A stretch of 64,000 nt of DNA from Candidatus Peregrinibacteria bacterium. GTDB taxonomy: Bacteria > Patescibacteriota > Gracilibacteria > UBA1369 > 2-02-FULL-48-14. The translations under genes and the position numbers were made by a program. The DNA lies in NCBI GenBank assembly GCA_018658105.1, contig JABHVW010000015.1:1-64000 (forward strand), in the 5' to 3' direction. Positions 1-7,699 of this stretch are shown here, one piece after another. The notes beneath the pieces were generated by a model. The model ran no database searches. It was not told the DNA's origin and was given only the letters and a program-made list of their open reading frames with translations. The first letter of the stretch is position 1. Every line of letters begins with the position of its first letter.

Positions 1-1135
1 AAATATTTAGTAGCACTCCCACGGCCATAAGAGTGGTCACCATCGATGAGCCGCCATAGCTCATGAATGGCAAGGTGATTCCCGTAATTGGGAAAAGTGC
101 CGTGTTCACCATAATGTTAATGAAAGCTTGGGCAGAAATCCAGGTACTAATGCCCGAGGCCAGCAGCATGGCGAATTTATTTGGCGCGTGGTTTGCGATT
201 TGAAAGCCTCGATATGCAATGAGGGCGTAGAGTAAAACGATCAATGCGGTTCTAATAAACCCGAGCTCTTCGGCGGACGCTGCAAAAATAAAATCATCGG
301 CAGCTTGTGGGAGCCAATAAGATTTTTGTACCCCCTGAGTGATACCCTTCCCCCAAATTCCGCCACTACCGATTGCAATATTTGCCTGACGAGTTTGCCA
401 ACAATAATCTTCTAGACACTCTGCATCTGGGCTGAAAAATGCAGTGAAGCGATTGCCGATATAGTCTACATTTGCGACCACAATGAGTGTGAAAATAACT
501 GCGACCAGGCCACCGACTGCGAAGTGCTTCCAACTGGCGCCGGCCAGAAAATAAATAACTGCGGCGATGCTGGCCATTACAAAAGTTGAGCCGAGATCTG
601 GCTGCAACATAACAAGAATTATTATGGGGCTTGTGATCATAATAAATTTTAGGAAACCTTCTTTCCAATCTTGAAGTTTGGCGAAGGTGACTTTTTCTGA
701 AAAGAAGAAGCTCAAATAAACGATCAGGCCGAACTTGGCGATTTCGGATGGCTGCAAAGAATTTATAAATGGAATACCTGGAAGGTTGATCCAGGAGCTG
801 GCAAAAGTGTTGTTATCGTTACCTCCTACAAGCACAAAAACCAAGAGGACTGCGCCGATAAGATAAACTAGTGGTGAAAGTTTTTTCCAGAATTTGTAGT
901 TTATTTTCCAAGTAAACCACATTGCAAAAAGACCGATAAGCACACGAAGGATATGATTTTTCAGAATCAAATAGCAATCAACGGCGTCGAAAGAACAATC
1001 TGGATAGGCCAATGCTGGCGCAGAAATTCTAATAGATTTTGGCACGCCAATACTCGTAATCATAACAACTCCTATCGCAATAATTGCAAGAACTGCTAGC
1101 AACAAAATCACATCATATTTTTTTCGTTTTGCCAT
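1..1135 (-). CDS. ftsW: FtsW-type SEDS peptidoglycan polymerase (partial)
   Basis: Not in the ORF track because the window edge removes its C-terminus; I translated it from the ATG at 1135 on the minus strand (MAKRKKYDVI...), about 378 codons. SEDS proteins polymerise glycan strands from lipid II in the membrane; FtsW acts at the division septum with a class B PBP. Visible family signatures are QPDLGSTFV, a DDFIF...AEELGF segment carrying the conserved Asp, and GITLPFMSYGGSS near the cut end, which resembles FtsW more than RodA. Several hydrophobic helices are present. A Cys-containing loop (PDCSFDAVDCYL) after the first helix and CLEDYCW further on are unusual and could form a disulphide (inference). 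No Shine-Dalgarno is seen; GTCCACAA directly precedes the ATG. It is the last gene of a minus-strand run and lies 61 bp downstream of the gene at 1197-3593. FtsW over RodA: moderately sure. Confidence 0.88.
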   Translation of the reverse strand, partial: MAKRKKYDVILLLAVLAIIAIGVVMITSIGVPKSIRISAPALAYPDCSFDAVDCYLILKNHILRVLIGLFAMWFTWKINYKFWKKLSPLVYLIGAVLLVFVLVGGNDNNTFASSWINLPGIPFINSLQPSEIAKFGLIVYLSFFFSEKVTFAKLQDWKEGFLKFIMITSPIIILVMLQPDLGSTFVMASIAAVIYFLAGASWKHFAVGGLVAVIFTLIVVANVDYIGNRFTAFFSPDAECLEDYCWQTRQANIAIGSGGIWGKGITQGVQKSYWLPQAADDFIFAASAEELGFIRTALIVLLYALIAYRGFQIANHAPNKFAMLLASGISTWISAQAFINIMVNTALFPITGITLPFMSYGGSSMVTTLMAVGVLLNI

Positions 1136-1196
1136 TTGTGGACGCGCTAAAAAGTGCGACCATTCTACCTGAAAGCGTCACTGCTGAAAAGAGAGC

Positions 1197-3593
1197 CTAG
1201 GCGGCTTTTTTCTGCTCTTCTGCTTGAGGTACTGGTGCCGGTGCTGCGGCAGGTGGTGCTGTTGAACCTTTTTCAAGACCCAATAACCATCCTGTACCTT
1301 TTGCAAGTGGCCCGGCAAGCCAAGGTGCAATTGCATGCTTTTCATCAATATCGAAGAAATCAATAATTGACTCAATCAGTTCTGTCATTTCACCCTGCCC
1401 AAAATGTTTAGTTGCTTTTGAGGCAGCTCTTCCTAAACGAAGTGCATCTGAACTTGTGGCTTTCTTTGCCTTTTTCATAACTCTGCCTGGCATGGATTTT
1501 ATATTTGCAAGTGCTCCACCACCTGATTTTTCATTGTTGAAAAGTATACTTGTTACTCCACGATTTATATTTGGCTCCCACCAGTTATTATATGTTCTAC
1601 TGGCCGCCCCCCTTAGACCTGTGACTTTTGATTTTTCTACATGTAAACCATTTGCTTTACGATTTAGAGTTGCGTCGTAAGTTGTCATTAGTGCGGCCGG
1701 AACAGATGTTGCAGCCATTGAAGATACGATGAGCCCGGCTCTTGCGAGTGATTTCAAGGGATTCAGAAGTGCTCTTCCTGTACCTTTTATGAAACCTGCC
1801 CCTTTAACTGGTTTGTTTTTTGATATCCTAGTTGATGCCCAATTTTTGCTGCTGTCCATCCATCTTGGGAAACGATTGAGATTTGGCTTCCAAGAAACTG
1901 GATAACCAGCTGCACTTGAAACACCTCTTATAAGGCCAGAAGCTAAAGCTGGAACTGCAGCTGCGGTTCCACCGAGGGTTCCAAGCGTGAATCGGCTAAG
2001 ATTTCGTGGTGCATTTTGAATTCTTCTTAGGAGTCCTCTGGAAGCACTTTCTTCATCTTTGGCACGTTTTTGTGGTGCATTCACCCAACTATTAGACCAA
2101 TTAACACTCGATTTCATGGAATTGCTGATACTAGCCAATGCTTGTCTTGGCATATCAACTGCAGACTTAAGAGCCCAATCAGCCATGCCAGGAATAGACC
2201 CGATTGCTGAAGTCGTACCTCTAACTAATCTACTACCGACAGTCCATGGTATTGCGACTGCGGCTGTTGTAGCAGCTGCTAAAGTTCCGACTGCGGCGAC
2301 TTTGGTTGTTCTAGGAAATGCTGCTGCTGCTGCTGCTGCTGGAATCCCTAATAATGGTCCACCGACTAAAAATCCTAATCCGCCAATTATTGTTGTTCGT
2401 GGCACTGCTTTCACAGTAGCGACCGATACGTCTTTGACCTTTGTTAATCCATATAAGCCAAGGTTTTTGGCCTTACCTAATACACCCAAACCTGCGCCTG
2501 CTGCTTTACCGGCAACATATTTGCCTGATCCGTCAGGAAGGAAAGGGTATGCCGCTGCGGCCAAACCAACAGGAATTGCAGCAACTGGTGCAATCATTAC
2601 ACCTGCAATTGCTGCAGCGATTGCAACTCTTGGAGTACCTTTTAGCATGTCTATGCCTTTGTGTTTGAAATAACCTGGCCAACGTTTTTCTTCATGAGCA
2701 CGTATTTTTGCTTCATCTGCTTCACTCTTGATTTCTAATTCTATCGCTGGGTTACTTGCACGCCTCTTTGCATCAAGTGCTCGAGTTGCCGCTCGTCTTT
2801 GACGAAAGCTCATCTTTTCCCAATTTTTATCAGCTTGATATTCGAAACTACCTTGAACTTCTTTTACTGACTGATAATATTCTTGTTTCTTTTGAGATAC
2901 CCATGCCTCTTCTGCCTTTCTACGTTTTTTTGGAGATTTAATATGATCAAAATTTGGGAGTTGTATATGGCTATTCGGCATAGCTACTTCTGGCCTTTCT
3001 CCCGCCATAGAACGCTTAGCGAATCCAGTCATTGTTTGACCTTTTGTGAATGCGGGATATGCAGCGATACCTGCACCAACTGCAGCTCCGCCAAGCGGCC
3101 CTAATGCTAAAGTTCCTGCAGCTAATCCAGCTGCAGCTCCCCATCCAAGACGTGTTGCAACAGTTCCTTTACTTGGCATTTTATCTTTAAGTCTTCCCCA
3201 AAAGTTTTTTCTTGGAGCTGCTGCGGGAGGTGGTGGTGTTGGCCTCCGTTTATATGCAGTTGGAGTTGGAGCCACCTTCTTCTTCTTCTTCTTCTTCTTC
3301 TTTTTCTTGACTGGTTCTGGGCTTGGGCTTGGTTCTGGGCTTGGTTCTGGGCTTGGTTCTGGTTTAACCGCCTCTTCAACTAAATCCTTTACTAAACCTG
3401 ATAACACCTCTACTCCTGATGGTTCTGCAGGTGTTGTTGCTTCAACACCTTTAGCTACCTCATCTCTAGTATCTGAAATCTCGTCTTTCTTTTTTTCAGA
3501 CCCGGGGTCTTTACCAGTATTTTTTTCTACTGGTGCTGGAAGCTCAGGTGCATCTAATGGGTCTATTGGTTTGTCATTTGATGGGTCGGGCAT
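1197..3593 (-). CDS. Large Lys/Pro-rich, Ala/Gly-rich hydrophobic protein, function unknown
   Basis: 798 residues and no family I recognise. The N-terminal ~110 residues are acidic and disordered, with an (SPEP)n repeat followed by eleven consecutive lysines and a Pro-rich stretch. The rest alternates basic helical segments with at least five Ala/Gly-rich hydrophobic stretches (for example VATRLGWGAAAGLAAGTLAL, VAIAAAIAGVMIAPVAAIP, TIIGGLGFLVGGPLLGIPA), many preceded by a similar PR/TR-x-A/T motif, so it looks like divergent copies of one hydrophobic hairpin module of roughly 60-90 residues. No signal peptide precedes the disordered tail, so the tail is probably cytoplasmic. The start is well supported: an extended -10 (TGGTATAAT) lies 21 nt upstream. 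The high-scoring plus-strand ORFs here (for example 2059-2673, 3046-3651) are shadows of this biased sequence. A membrane-shaping or DNA/RNA-tethering role is only a guess. Confidence 0.75.
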   Translation of the reverse strand: MPDPSNDKPIDPLDAPELPAPVEKNTGKDPGSEKKKDEISDTRDEVAKGVEATTPAEPSGVEVLSGLVKDLVEEAVKPEPSPEPSPEPSPSPEPVKKKKKKKKKKKVAPTPTAYKRRPTPPPPAAAPRKNFWGRLKDKMPSKGTVATRLGWGAAAGLAAGTLALGPLGGAAVGAGIAAYPAFTKGQTMTGFAKRSMAGERPEVAMPNSHIQLPNFDHIKSPKKRRKAEEAWVSQKKQEYYQSVKEVQGSFEYQADKNWEKMSFRQRRAATRALDAKRRASNPAIELEIKSEADEAKIRAHEEKRWPGYFKHKGIDMLKGTPRVAIAAAIAGVMIAPVAAIPVGLAAAAYPFLPDGSGKYVAGKAAGAGLGVLGKAKNLGLYGLTKVKDVSVATVKAVPRTTIIGGLGFLVGGPLLGIPAAAAAAAFPRTTKVAAVGTLAAATTAAVAIPWTVGSRLVRGTTSAIGSIPGMADWALKSAVDMPRQALASISNSMKSSVNWSNSWVNAPQKRAKDEESASRGLLRRIQNAPRNLSRFTLGTLGGTAAAVPALASGLIRGVSSAAGYPVSWKPNLNRFPRWMDSSKNWASTRISKNKPVKGAGFIKGTGRALLNPLKSLARAGLIVSSMAATSVPAALMTTYDATLNRKANGLHVEKSKVTGLRGAASRTYNNWWEPNINRGVTSILFNNEKSGGGALANIKSMPGRVMKKAKKATSSDALRLGRAASKATKHFGQGEMTELIESIIDFFDIDEKHAIAPWLAGPLAKGTGWLLGLEKGSTAPPAAAPAPVPQAEEQKKAA
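3276..3361 (-). repeat. Low-complexity tract: poly-Lys (AAG)n and SPEP repeat
   Basis: Within the 798-residue gene, a (CTT)n run on the plus strand encodes eleven lysines, and the adjoining tract built from TCTGGGCTTGG units encodes repeated Ser-Pro-Glu-Pro. Both are simple-sequence DNA that could vary in length between strains by slippage; an 11-codon AAG run is also a known kind of ribosome-stalling or frameshift hazard. Confidence 0.8.
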
Positions 3594-3614
3594 CTATAAT
3601 TTTTTAATCTTTAA

Positions 3615-3643
3615 ATTATACCATTTTAACCTGAAATTAGCAA
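3615..3643 (-). promoter_or_regulatory. Promoter of the 798-residue protein gene
   Basis: On the minus strand, -35 TTGCTA (3638-3643), a 17-bp spacer and -10 TATAAT (3615-3620) preceded by TGG, giving an extended -10. The predicted start of transcription leaves only about 15 nt before the ATG at 3593 and there is no GGAGG-like sequence in it. Confidence 0.6.
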
Positions 3644-3688
3644 GGGCCTGAGCTTGTTGAAATGGCTGGGCTGGGTTAATTTTTAAGT

Positions 3689-4156
3689 ATGATTAGATCA
3701 TTTAAAAAACTCGACAAACTTTGGCTCCTTTTTGCGCCGTTTTTTGCAGTTTTAGTGGGCGCTGATCAGTTAACTAAGCTATGGGCGAAAAATAATTTAA
3801 GCTTGAGCAACCCCGATGTGGGCTTTTCGCTCTCTTATAATGATGGGATTATTTTTGGTATAGACTTGCCACTTTGGTCAATTTTTGTGCTAAGTTTTGG
3901 TATTTTGGGCTTTGGTGCTTATTTGGTCATTGAAAATAAGCTTTGGCGAGATACTTGGCATATGACTGGCCTTGCACTGATTAGTGCTGGTGCAATTGGG
4001 AATCTGATTGATCGAGCGATTTATGGCCACGTAATCGACTTCATTAAAATCTATTGGTGGCCAACTTTTAACCTGGCAGACGCCTTTATTGTGAGTGGTG
4101 TTGTCTTGTTTTTGTGGATAGTGCTGGTTCGAGAAGAAACTATTAGTGAGATTTAG
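3689..4156 (+). CDS. lspA: Lipoprotein signal peptidase (signal peptidase II)
   Basis: 155 residues, the normal LspA length. LspA is an aspartyl protease of the inner membrane that cleaves prolipoproteins before the lipid-modified Cys. The sequence shows four hydrophobic segments and the family blocks: VGADQLTK (Asp26), [17 protein letters not shown] (Asp108) and FNLADAF (Asp131); the last two carry the catalytic aspartates. Substrates are present nearby: lipobox proteins occur at 13105-13662 and 45544-46071. It is divergent from the 798-residue gene. Its stop overlaps the stop region of the convergent aroE-like gene by 4 bp. A weak TAATTT hexamer ends 6 nt before the ATG. Confidence 0.95.
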   Translation: MIRSFKKLDKLWLLFAPFFAVLVGADQLTKLWAKNNLSLSNPDVGFSLSYNDGIIFGIDLPLWSIFVLSFGILGFGAYLVIENKLWRDTWHMTGLALISAGAIGNLIDRAIYGHVIDFIKIYWWPTFNLADAFIVSGVVLFLWIVLVREETISEI

Positions 4157-4962
4157 CTCTTAATTTCTTTTGCTTCGTGGCAAAGCTTCTCCATTAGTTC
4201 AATTGGGGCTTCTTGACCTGTTATTTGCATGAACATTGGTACAATTTGCTTGAGAAACCAAACCTCGCCTGAAAGTATGTGTGCAACGTTCATAGCTTTT
4301 GCCTCCTCTAGGAAAAGGCTGGTTTTGCCATATACCGCGTCCATGGCGAGCTCTACATCTTTCCACAACTGGAAGGGCACTAATGTGGACTGACTGTCGT
4401 TGCTGCTGATTGAGGTAGCATTAATAATAACATTTGGATTACCGCCCCAGGTTCGCATATCTTCAACCCATTCTATGCCGATTTCTTCTGCAAATGCCTT
4501 TGCTCGCTCGGGAGTTCTGTTCCAGATGCTAACTTTTGCACCTGCACTTTGGCATGCATAAGCTGCAGAACGGGCTGCCCCACCTGCGCCAATTACATGC
4601 ACCTGCTTACCTTTGAGGTCTTCAATAAATGATTCAATCGCACCGAGTGCGCCGTACCAATCGAAATTGTATGCCTTTACCTTATCGCCGTTGTTAATTA
4701 AGAGGTTTGTGGAGTTGATCACCTTAACTCTTTCATTAATTTCGTCGGCTGCGTTAACAGAAGGAGTTTTATAAGGAGCGGTTGGCATAATGCCGGCTAG
4801 CTCCCCAGATTTCAGCTTTTGCATTGCCTCCTCGAACTGCTCTTTATTTAAATCTTTAGTTTCAAAATGAGCGTCTATGCCTAGCTCTTTAAATGCACCG
4901 TTCATAACGGGCATTGCTAAACAAAACTTAAGTGGATGACCTATTATCCAATAATTTTTCAT
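4153..4962 (-). CDS. aroE: Shikimate dehydrogenase-like NAD(P)-dependent oxidoreductase
   Basis: 269 residues, typical AroE length. AroE reduces 3-dehydroshikimate to shikimate with NADPH. Visible: the N-terminal substrate domain starting with IIGHPL, then a Rossmann domain with [14 protein letters not shown] (~124-137), an NRTPERA motif typical of NADP binding, IINATS and [14 protein letters not shown]. The catalytic pair is retained as Lys65 (APYKT) and Asp101 (NFDWYG). The substrate pocket is odd, however: the SxS of the usual HSLSP loop reads FCLAMP, the NVTxPxK block reads IMPTAPYK, and the late GxxMLxxQ helix reads SGEVWFLKQ. It may therefore act on a related substrate. Its ATG overlaps the SPFH gene stop (TAATG), so the two are translationally coupled. 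Family sure; substrate not. Confidence 0.8.
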   Translation of the reverse strand: MKNYWIIGHPLKFCLAMPVMNGAFKELGIDAHFETKDLNKEQFEEAMQKLKSGELAGIMPTAPYKTPSVNAADEINERVKVINSTNLLINNGDKVKAYNFDWYGALGAIESFIEDLKGKQVHVIGAGGAARSAAYACQSAGAKVSIWNRTPERAKAFAEEIGIEWVEDMRTWGGNPNVIINATSISSNDSQSTLVPFQLWKDVELAMDAVYGKTSLFLEEAKAMNVAHILSGEVWFLKQIVPMFMQITGQEAPIELMEKLCHEAKEIKS

Positions 4963-5714
4963 TATTTTTTAGGAATTATTCCCTCAAAGCCTCTAAGTAC
5001 TTCTACAGGTAGCATCCAAACAGTAGTGTTTGATTGATCTGAAGATAGATCGTTTACTGATTGCAAAGTTCTAAGATGCAGTGCACCTGGAGCAGTACCT
5101 AATATTTGCGCTGCTTTTGCCATGTTTGTAGCCGATTCAACTTCACCTTCAGCTTTGATTATTACCGCTCTACGTTCACGCTCTGCTTCTGCTTCTTTAG
5201 CAATCGTACGCTTCATGTTCTCCGGAATAATAATGTCCTTCAGCTCAACATTTACGATCTCAATACCCCAATCATCTGTCATTTTATCTACAACAATACG
5301 AATACCTTCTGAAATTTCGTCTCTGTCTGAAAGCAATTTATCTAGAACAACCTCACCCACTGCGTTACGCATTGTAGTTTGAGCAAGCTGTGAAGTTGCG
5401 TAGTAGAAGTTTTCAACGTGAATAATGGCTTTATTTGGATCTTTTACTCGGAAGTAAAGAACCGCATTTACGCCTACAGGAATATTATCTTTTGTAAGTG
5501 ATTCTTGATTTGGCACATCAACTGTACGCACACGAAGATCTACCTTAACCATTGATTGCAAAACTGGGATGACAATACGCCAACCTGGATTTAGAATTTT
5601 TGTATATTTACCAAGTGTAAAAAGTACACCTCTTTGATATTCATTGATCTGACGAATGCTCACCAAAAGAACGACTCCAATGAGGATTAGAATAGAGAAG
5701 ATCGGTAATTCCAT
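4962..5714 (-). CDS. SPFH/Band 7 (stomatin, slipin-type) membrane protein
   Basis: 250 residues. An N-terminal hydrophobic anchor (~5-20, FSILILIGVVLLVSIRQINE) is followed by an SPFH domain (~22-180) with the stomatin signature blocks QRGVLFTLGKYTKILNPGW, VDLRVRTVDVP and VNAVLYFRVKDP, and then a charged helical stretch (AKEAEAERERRAVIIKAEGE) typical of stomatin oligomerisation. Bacterial slipins form membrane microdomain scaffolds, often with an NfeD protease partner; none is adjacent. It is the middle gene of a three-gene run (amidohydrolase, SPFH, AroE-like), 21 bp after the first and overlapping the third by one base. Confidence 0.9.
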   Translation of the reverse strand: MELPIFSILILIGVVLLVSIRQINEYQRGVLFTLGKYTKILNPGWRIVIPVLQSMVKVDLRVRTVDVPNQESLTKDNIPVGVNAVLYFRVKDPNKAIIHVENFYYATSQLAQTTMRNAVGEVVLDKLLSDRDEISEGIRIVVDKMTDDWGIEIVNVELKDIIIPENMKRTIAKEAEAERERRAVIIKAEGEVESATNMAKAAQILGTAPGALHLRTLQSVNDLSSDQSNTTVWMLPVEVLRGFEGIIPKK

Positions 5715-5735
5715 AGGATTTAAGTTAGTATGCGC

Positions 5736-6695
5736 TTACTTTAGCAAGTCCTCGGCATTCTGCCAAAAGACTTTTCGTTTGACTGAGTAAGGCAGACCAA
5801 GCCCTCTATATAGAGTTTGCTCATCAATTGCTGATGGGAACAGGTTAGCTTCAGTTAGCATTGCAATGTAGTCAGAATATAGTGAAACAAGAAATTTTAC
5901 ATTCTTACCTTCATAACTAGTTACGATATTGTCTGTTCCAAAAATTGCGCGGTCTTGATGCTTAATAAAGAAATCGTGGAATGACTCATGGTTTGCAGTA
6001 ATTGTTAGTAGGCCTTCTTCAACAAAACTTTTGTGCCCCCAACTCGTATCGAAATACAAATTGTCATGAGCAGTTAAAAGAGCGTCTAATCTATCTAGAT
6101 CTTTAGATGAAGAACAGTAGTGAGAACAGATCACATCTAGATCTGGATGATTCTCTAGTACGCGCTCAAGTTCATCTTGGTATAGTGAAGTGTTTACAGG
6201 CATCATTAATGGAACCTCTGCATCTTCAAGAAGTGTATAGAATTTGTATAAACTAGGGTCGTCTAAAGGAATTTCATAAGAGTAAGAATATCCTCCATAA
6301 AATTTAACACCTACAGCGCCGTTTTCATCACAGTCCGCCCAAACCTCTTCTCGCCTTGGGTCAGATGGGTCGATTGCACAAAAGAAATCGAATTCAGCTG
6401 GGAAAGTTTCTGTAGTTTGGAAAAGGTATTCATGATTTTCTCCTACGTCTCCAATATCAATCGCTTTATCTGGGTTGTATCTTAAAAAATCTGATGGAAT
6501 ACCATGCAGAATTGTCTTTGTAATACCAAGCTCTTCCATAGTGGTTTGAAGCTTAGCTACATCTGTTAATTGCTCGATTGATTCGTGAGCATTAACAAGC
6601 TGCTTTAGCTCGGGTGAGCCAGTTAACATCACTTGCAAAAGCAATATTGATGGTAAGAAAAGCATTATCGTGAGAAAGAAACTTAATCTGTTCAT
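5736..6695 (-). CDS. Membrane-anchored amidohydrolase-2 family protein
   Basis: I choose the ATG at 6695 (MNRLSFFLTIMLFLP...), giving 319 residues; the track's longer start (6731) would run into the divergent promoter region and places 12 extra polar residues before an obvious signal anchor (~2-22). The rest matches the Amidohydro_2 TIM-barrel pattern: NAHESIEQL at the position of the usual metal-binding DxHxH, GVKFYGGYSYSYEIPLDDP, VICSHYCSSS and a terminal RAIFGTDNIV carrying the conserved Asp. The first metal motif is reduced (one His), so hydrolase activity is uncertain. The anchor suggests it works outside the membrane. It leads the operon with the SPFH and AroE-like genes. CGCCACAAATT precedes the start; no Shine-Dalgarno. 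Confidence 0.75.
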   Translation of the reverse strand: MNRLSFFLTIMLFLPSILLLQVMLTGSPELKQLVNAHESIEQLTDVAKLQTTMEELGITKTILHGIPSDFLRYNPDKAIDIGDVGENHEYLFQTTETFPAEFDFFCAIDPSDPRREEVWADCDENGAVGVKFYGGYSYSYEIPLDDPSLYKFYTLLEDAEVPLMMPVNTSLYQDELERVLENHPDLDVICSHYCSSSKDLDRLDALLTAHDNLYFDTSWGHKSFVEEGLLTITANHESFHDFFIKHQDRAIFGTDNIVTSYEGKNVKFLVSLYSDYIAMLTEANLFPSAIDEQTLYRGLGLPYSVKRKVFWQNAEDLLK

Positions 6696-6734
6696 AATTT
6701 GTGGCGTAAATTTACTCGGAGAGTATGACATACT

Positions 6735-6763
6735 TTGCAGTCACCGACAAAACCATTTATAAT
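6735..6763 (+). promoter_or_regulatory. Leaderless-type promoter of the DUF1385 gene
   Basis: -35-like TTGCAG (6735-6740), a 17-bp spacer and a consensus -10 TATAAT (6758-6763). Exactly six bases (CCCGCC) separate the -10 from the ATG at 6770, so transcription would begin at or next to the A of the start codon. Confidence 0.65.
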
Positions 6764-6769
6764 CCCGCC

Positions 6770-7696
6770 ATGAAAATAGACTTTGCAGTTGGAGGACAGG
6801 CCGTTATAGAAGGCGTGATGATGCGTTCGCCGCATTTCTACACTGTTGCTGTGAGAGATGAAGAAGGGGAAATCAAAATGAAGCAAGAGAAATTTACGAG
6901 CCTAACTGAACGTTTTCGTATATTGAAACTTCCGCTCCTTAGAGGGATAGTTCATTTAGTGGAGTCTATGAGCATTGGCTTTAAGTCGCTGAACTACTCG
7001 AATGATGTGTTTTTAGGGGAAGATGAAAAAGAAGAGGTTAAGCATGGCATGGCGAAGACCTTTTTGTTTGCTGCGTTTTCGGCTTTATATTTAATTGGCA
7101 CTTTGGCTTTCACACTTTTCTTGTTGAAAGTACTGCCCCTTTGGATTGCTGAAAAGGCTGCTGAGTTCCTCCCTATAGTTGAGGAGAATTATATTCTTTT
7201 TAACCTGATTGATGGGGCTTCTAAAATTGTAATTTTTCTCTCCTATATAATATTGATTTCACTCCTTAAAGATATCCGACGGGTTTTTCAATATCATGGC
7301 GCTGAACATAAATCGATCTGGGCTTATGAAAAAGGTTTAGAGCTGAATGTTGAGAATGCACGCAAGCAAACTCGCTTTCATCCGAGATGTGGCACTAGTT
7401 TTATTTTTATTGTGATCTTAATGAGTATTGTGATTTATACGGTGTTCCCACCCGCTGACACTTTCTTGCTTAAGCTTGGGCAACGTTTGGCAGTTATTCC
7501 ATTAATTGCTGGGATTAGTTATGAGGCTTTGAAGTTTAGTGCGAAGCATCAGCAGAACATTTTGGTTCGAGCTTTTAGTGCTCCTGGCCTAATGATTCAG
7601 GGCCTAACAACACGTGAACCAGATGACAAGCAACTTGAAATCGCCTTGCATTCACTGAAGGAGTCCCTCAAAGTGGAGAAAGACTTAGTCTTATAA
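6770..7696 (+). CDS. DUF1385 (YqhQ-like) predicted metal-dependent membrane protein
   Basis: 308 residues from the ATG at 6770 (MKIDFAVGGQAVIEGVMMRSP); the 15 extra residues in the track start upstream of the promoter -10 and are not part of the family. DUF1385 proteins are membrane proteins of unknown reaction found in many Gram-positive and CPR genomes. Seen here: the N-terminal GGQAVIEGVMMRSP block, hydrophobic segments at ~93-120, ~145-165 and ~205-225, the histidine-rich FQYHGAEHKSIWAYE motif and FHPRCGTSF, the two blocks thought to bind metal. The glycosyltransferase-deacetylase gene starts 3 bp after its stop, so they probably share an mRNA. Confidence 0.85.
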   Translation: MKIDFAVGGQAVIEGVMMRSPHFYTVAVRDEEGEIKMKQEKFTSLTERFRILKLPLLRGIVHLVESMSIGFKSLNYSNDVFLGEDEKEEVKHGMAKTFLFAAFSALYLIGTLAFTLFLLKVLPLWIAEKAAEFLPIVEENYILFNLIDGASKIVIFLSYIILISLLKDIRRVFQYHGAEHKSIWAYEKGLELNVENARKQTRFHPRCGTSFIFIVILMSIVIYTVFPPADTFLLKLGQRLAVIPLIAGISYEALKFSAKHQQNILVRAFSAPGLMIQGLTTREPDDKQLEIALHSLKESLKVEKDLVL

Positions 7697-7699
7697 AAA

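Noticed and set aside
2059-3651. Long plus-strand ORFs (204 and 201 residues, Ala/Ser-rich or poly-Phe)
   Set aside because: They are antisense shadows of the Ala/Gly/Lys-rich 798-residue gene; no promoter or start signal, low-complexity composition.
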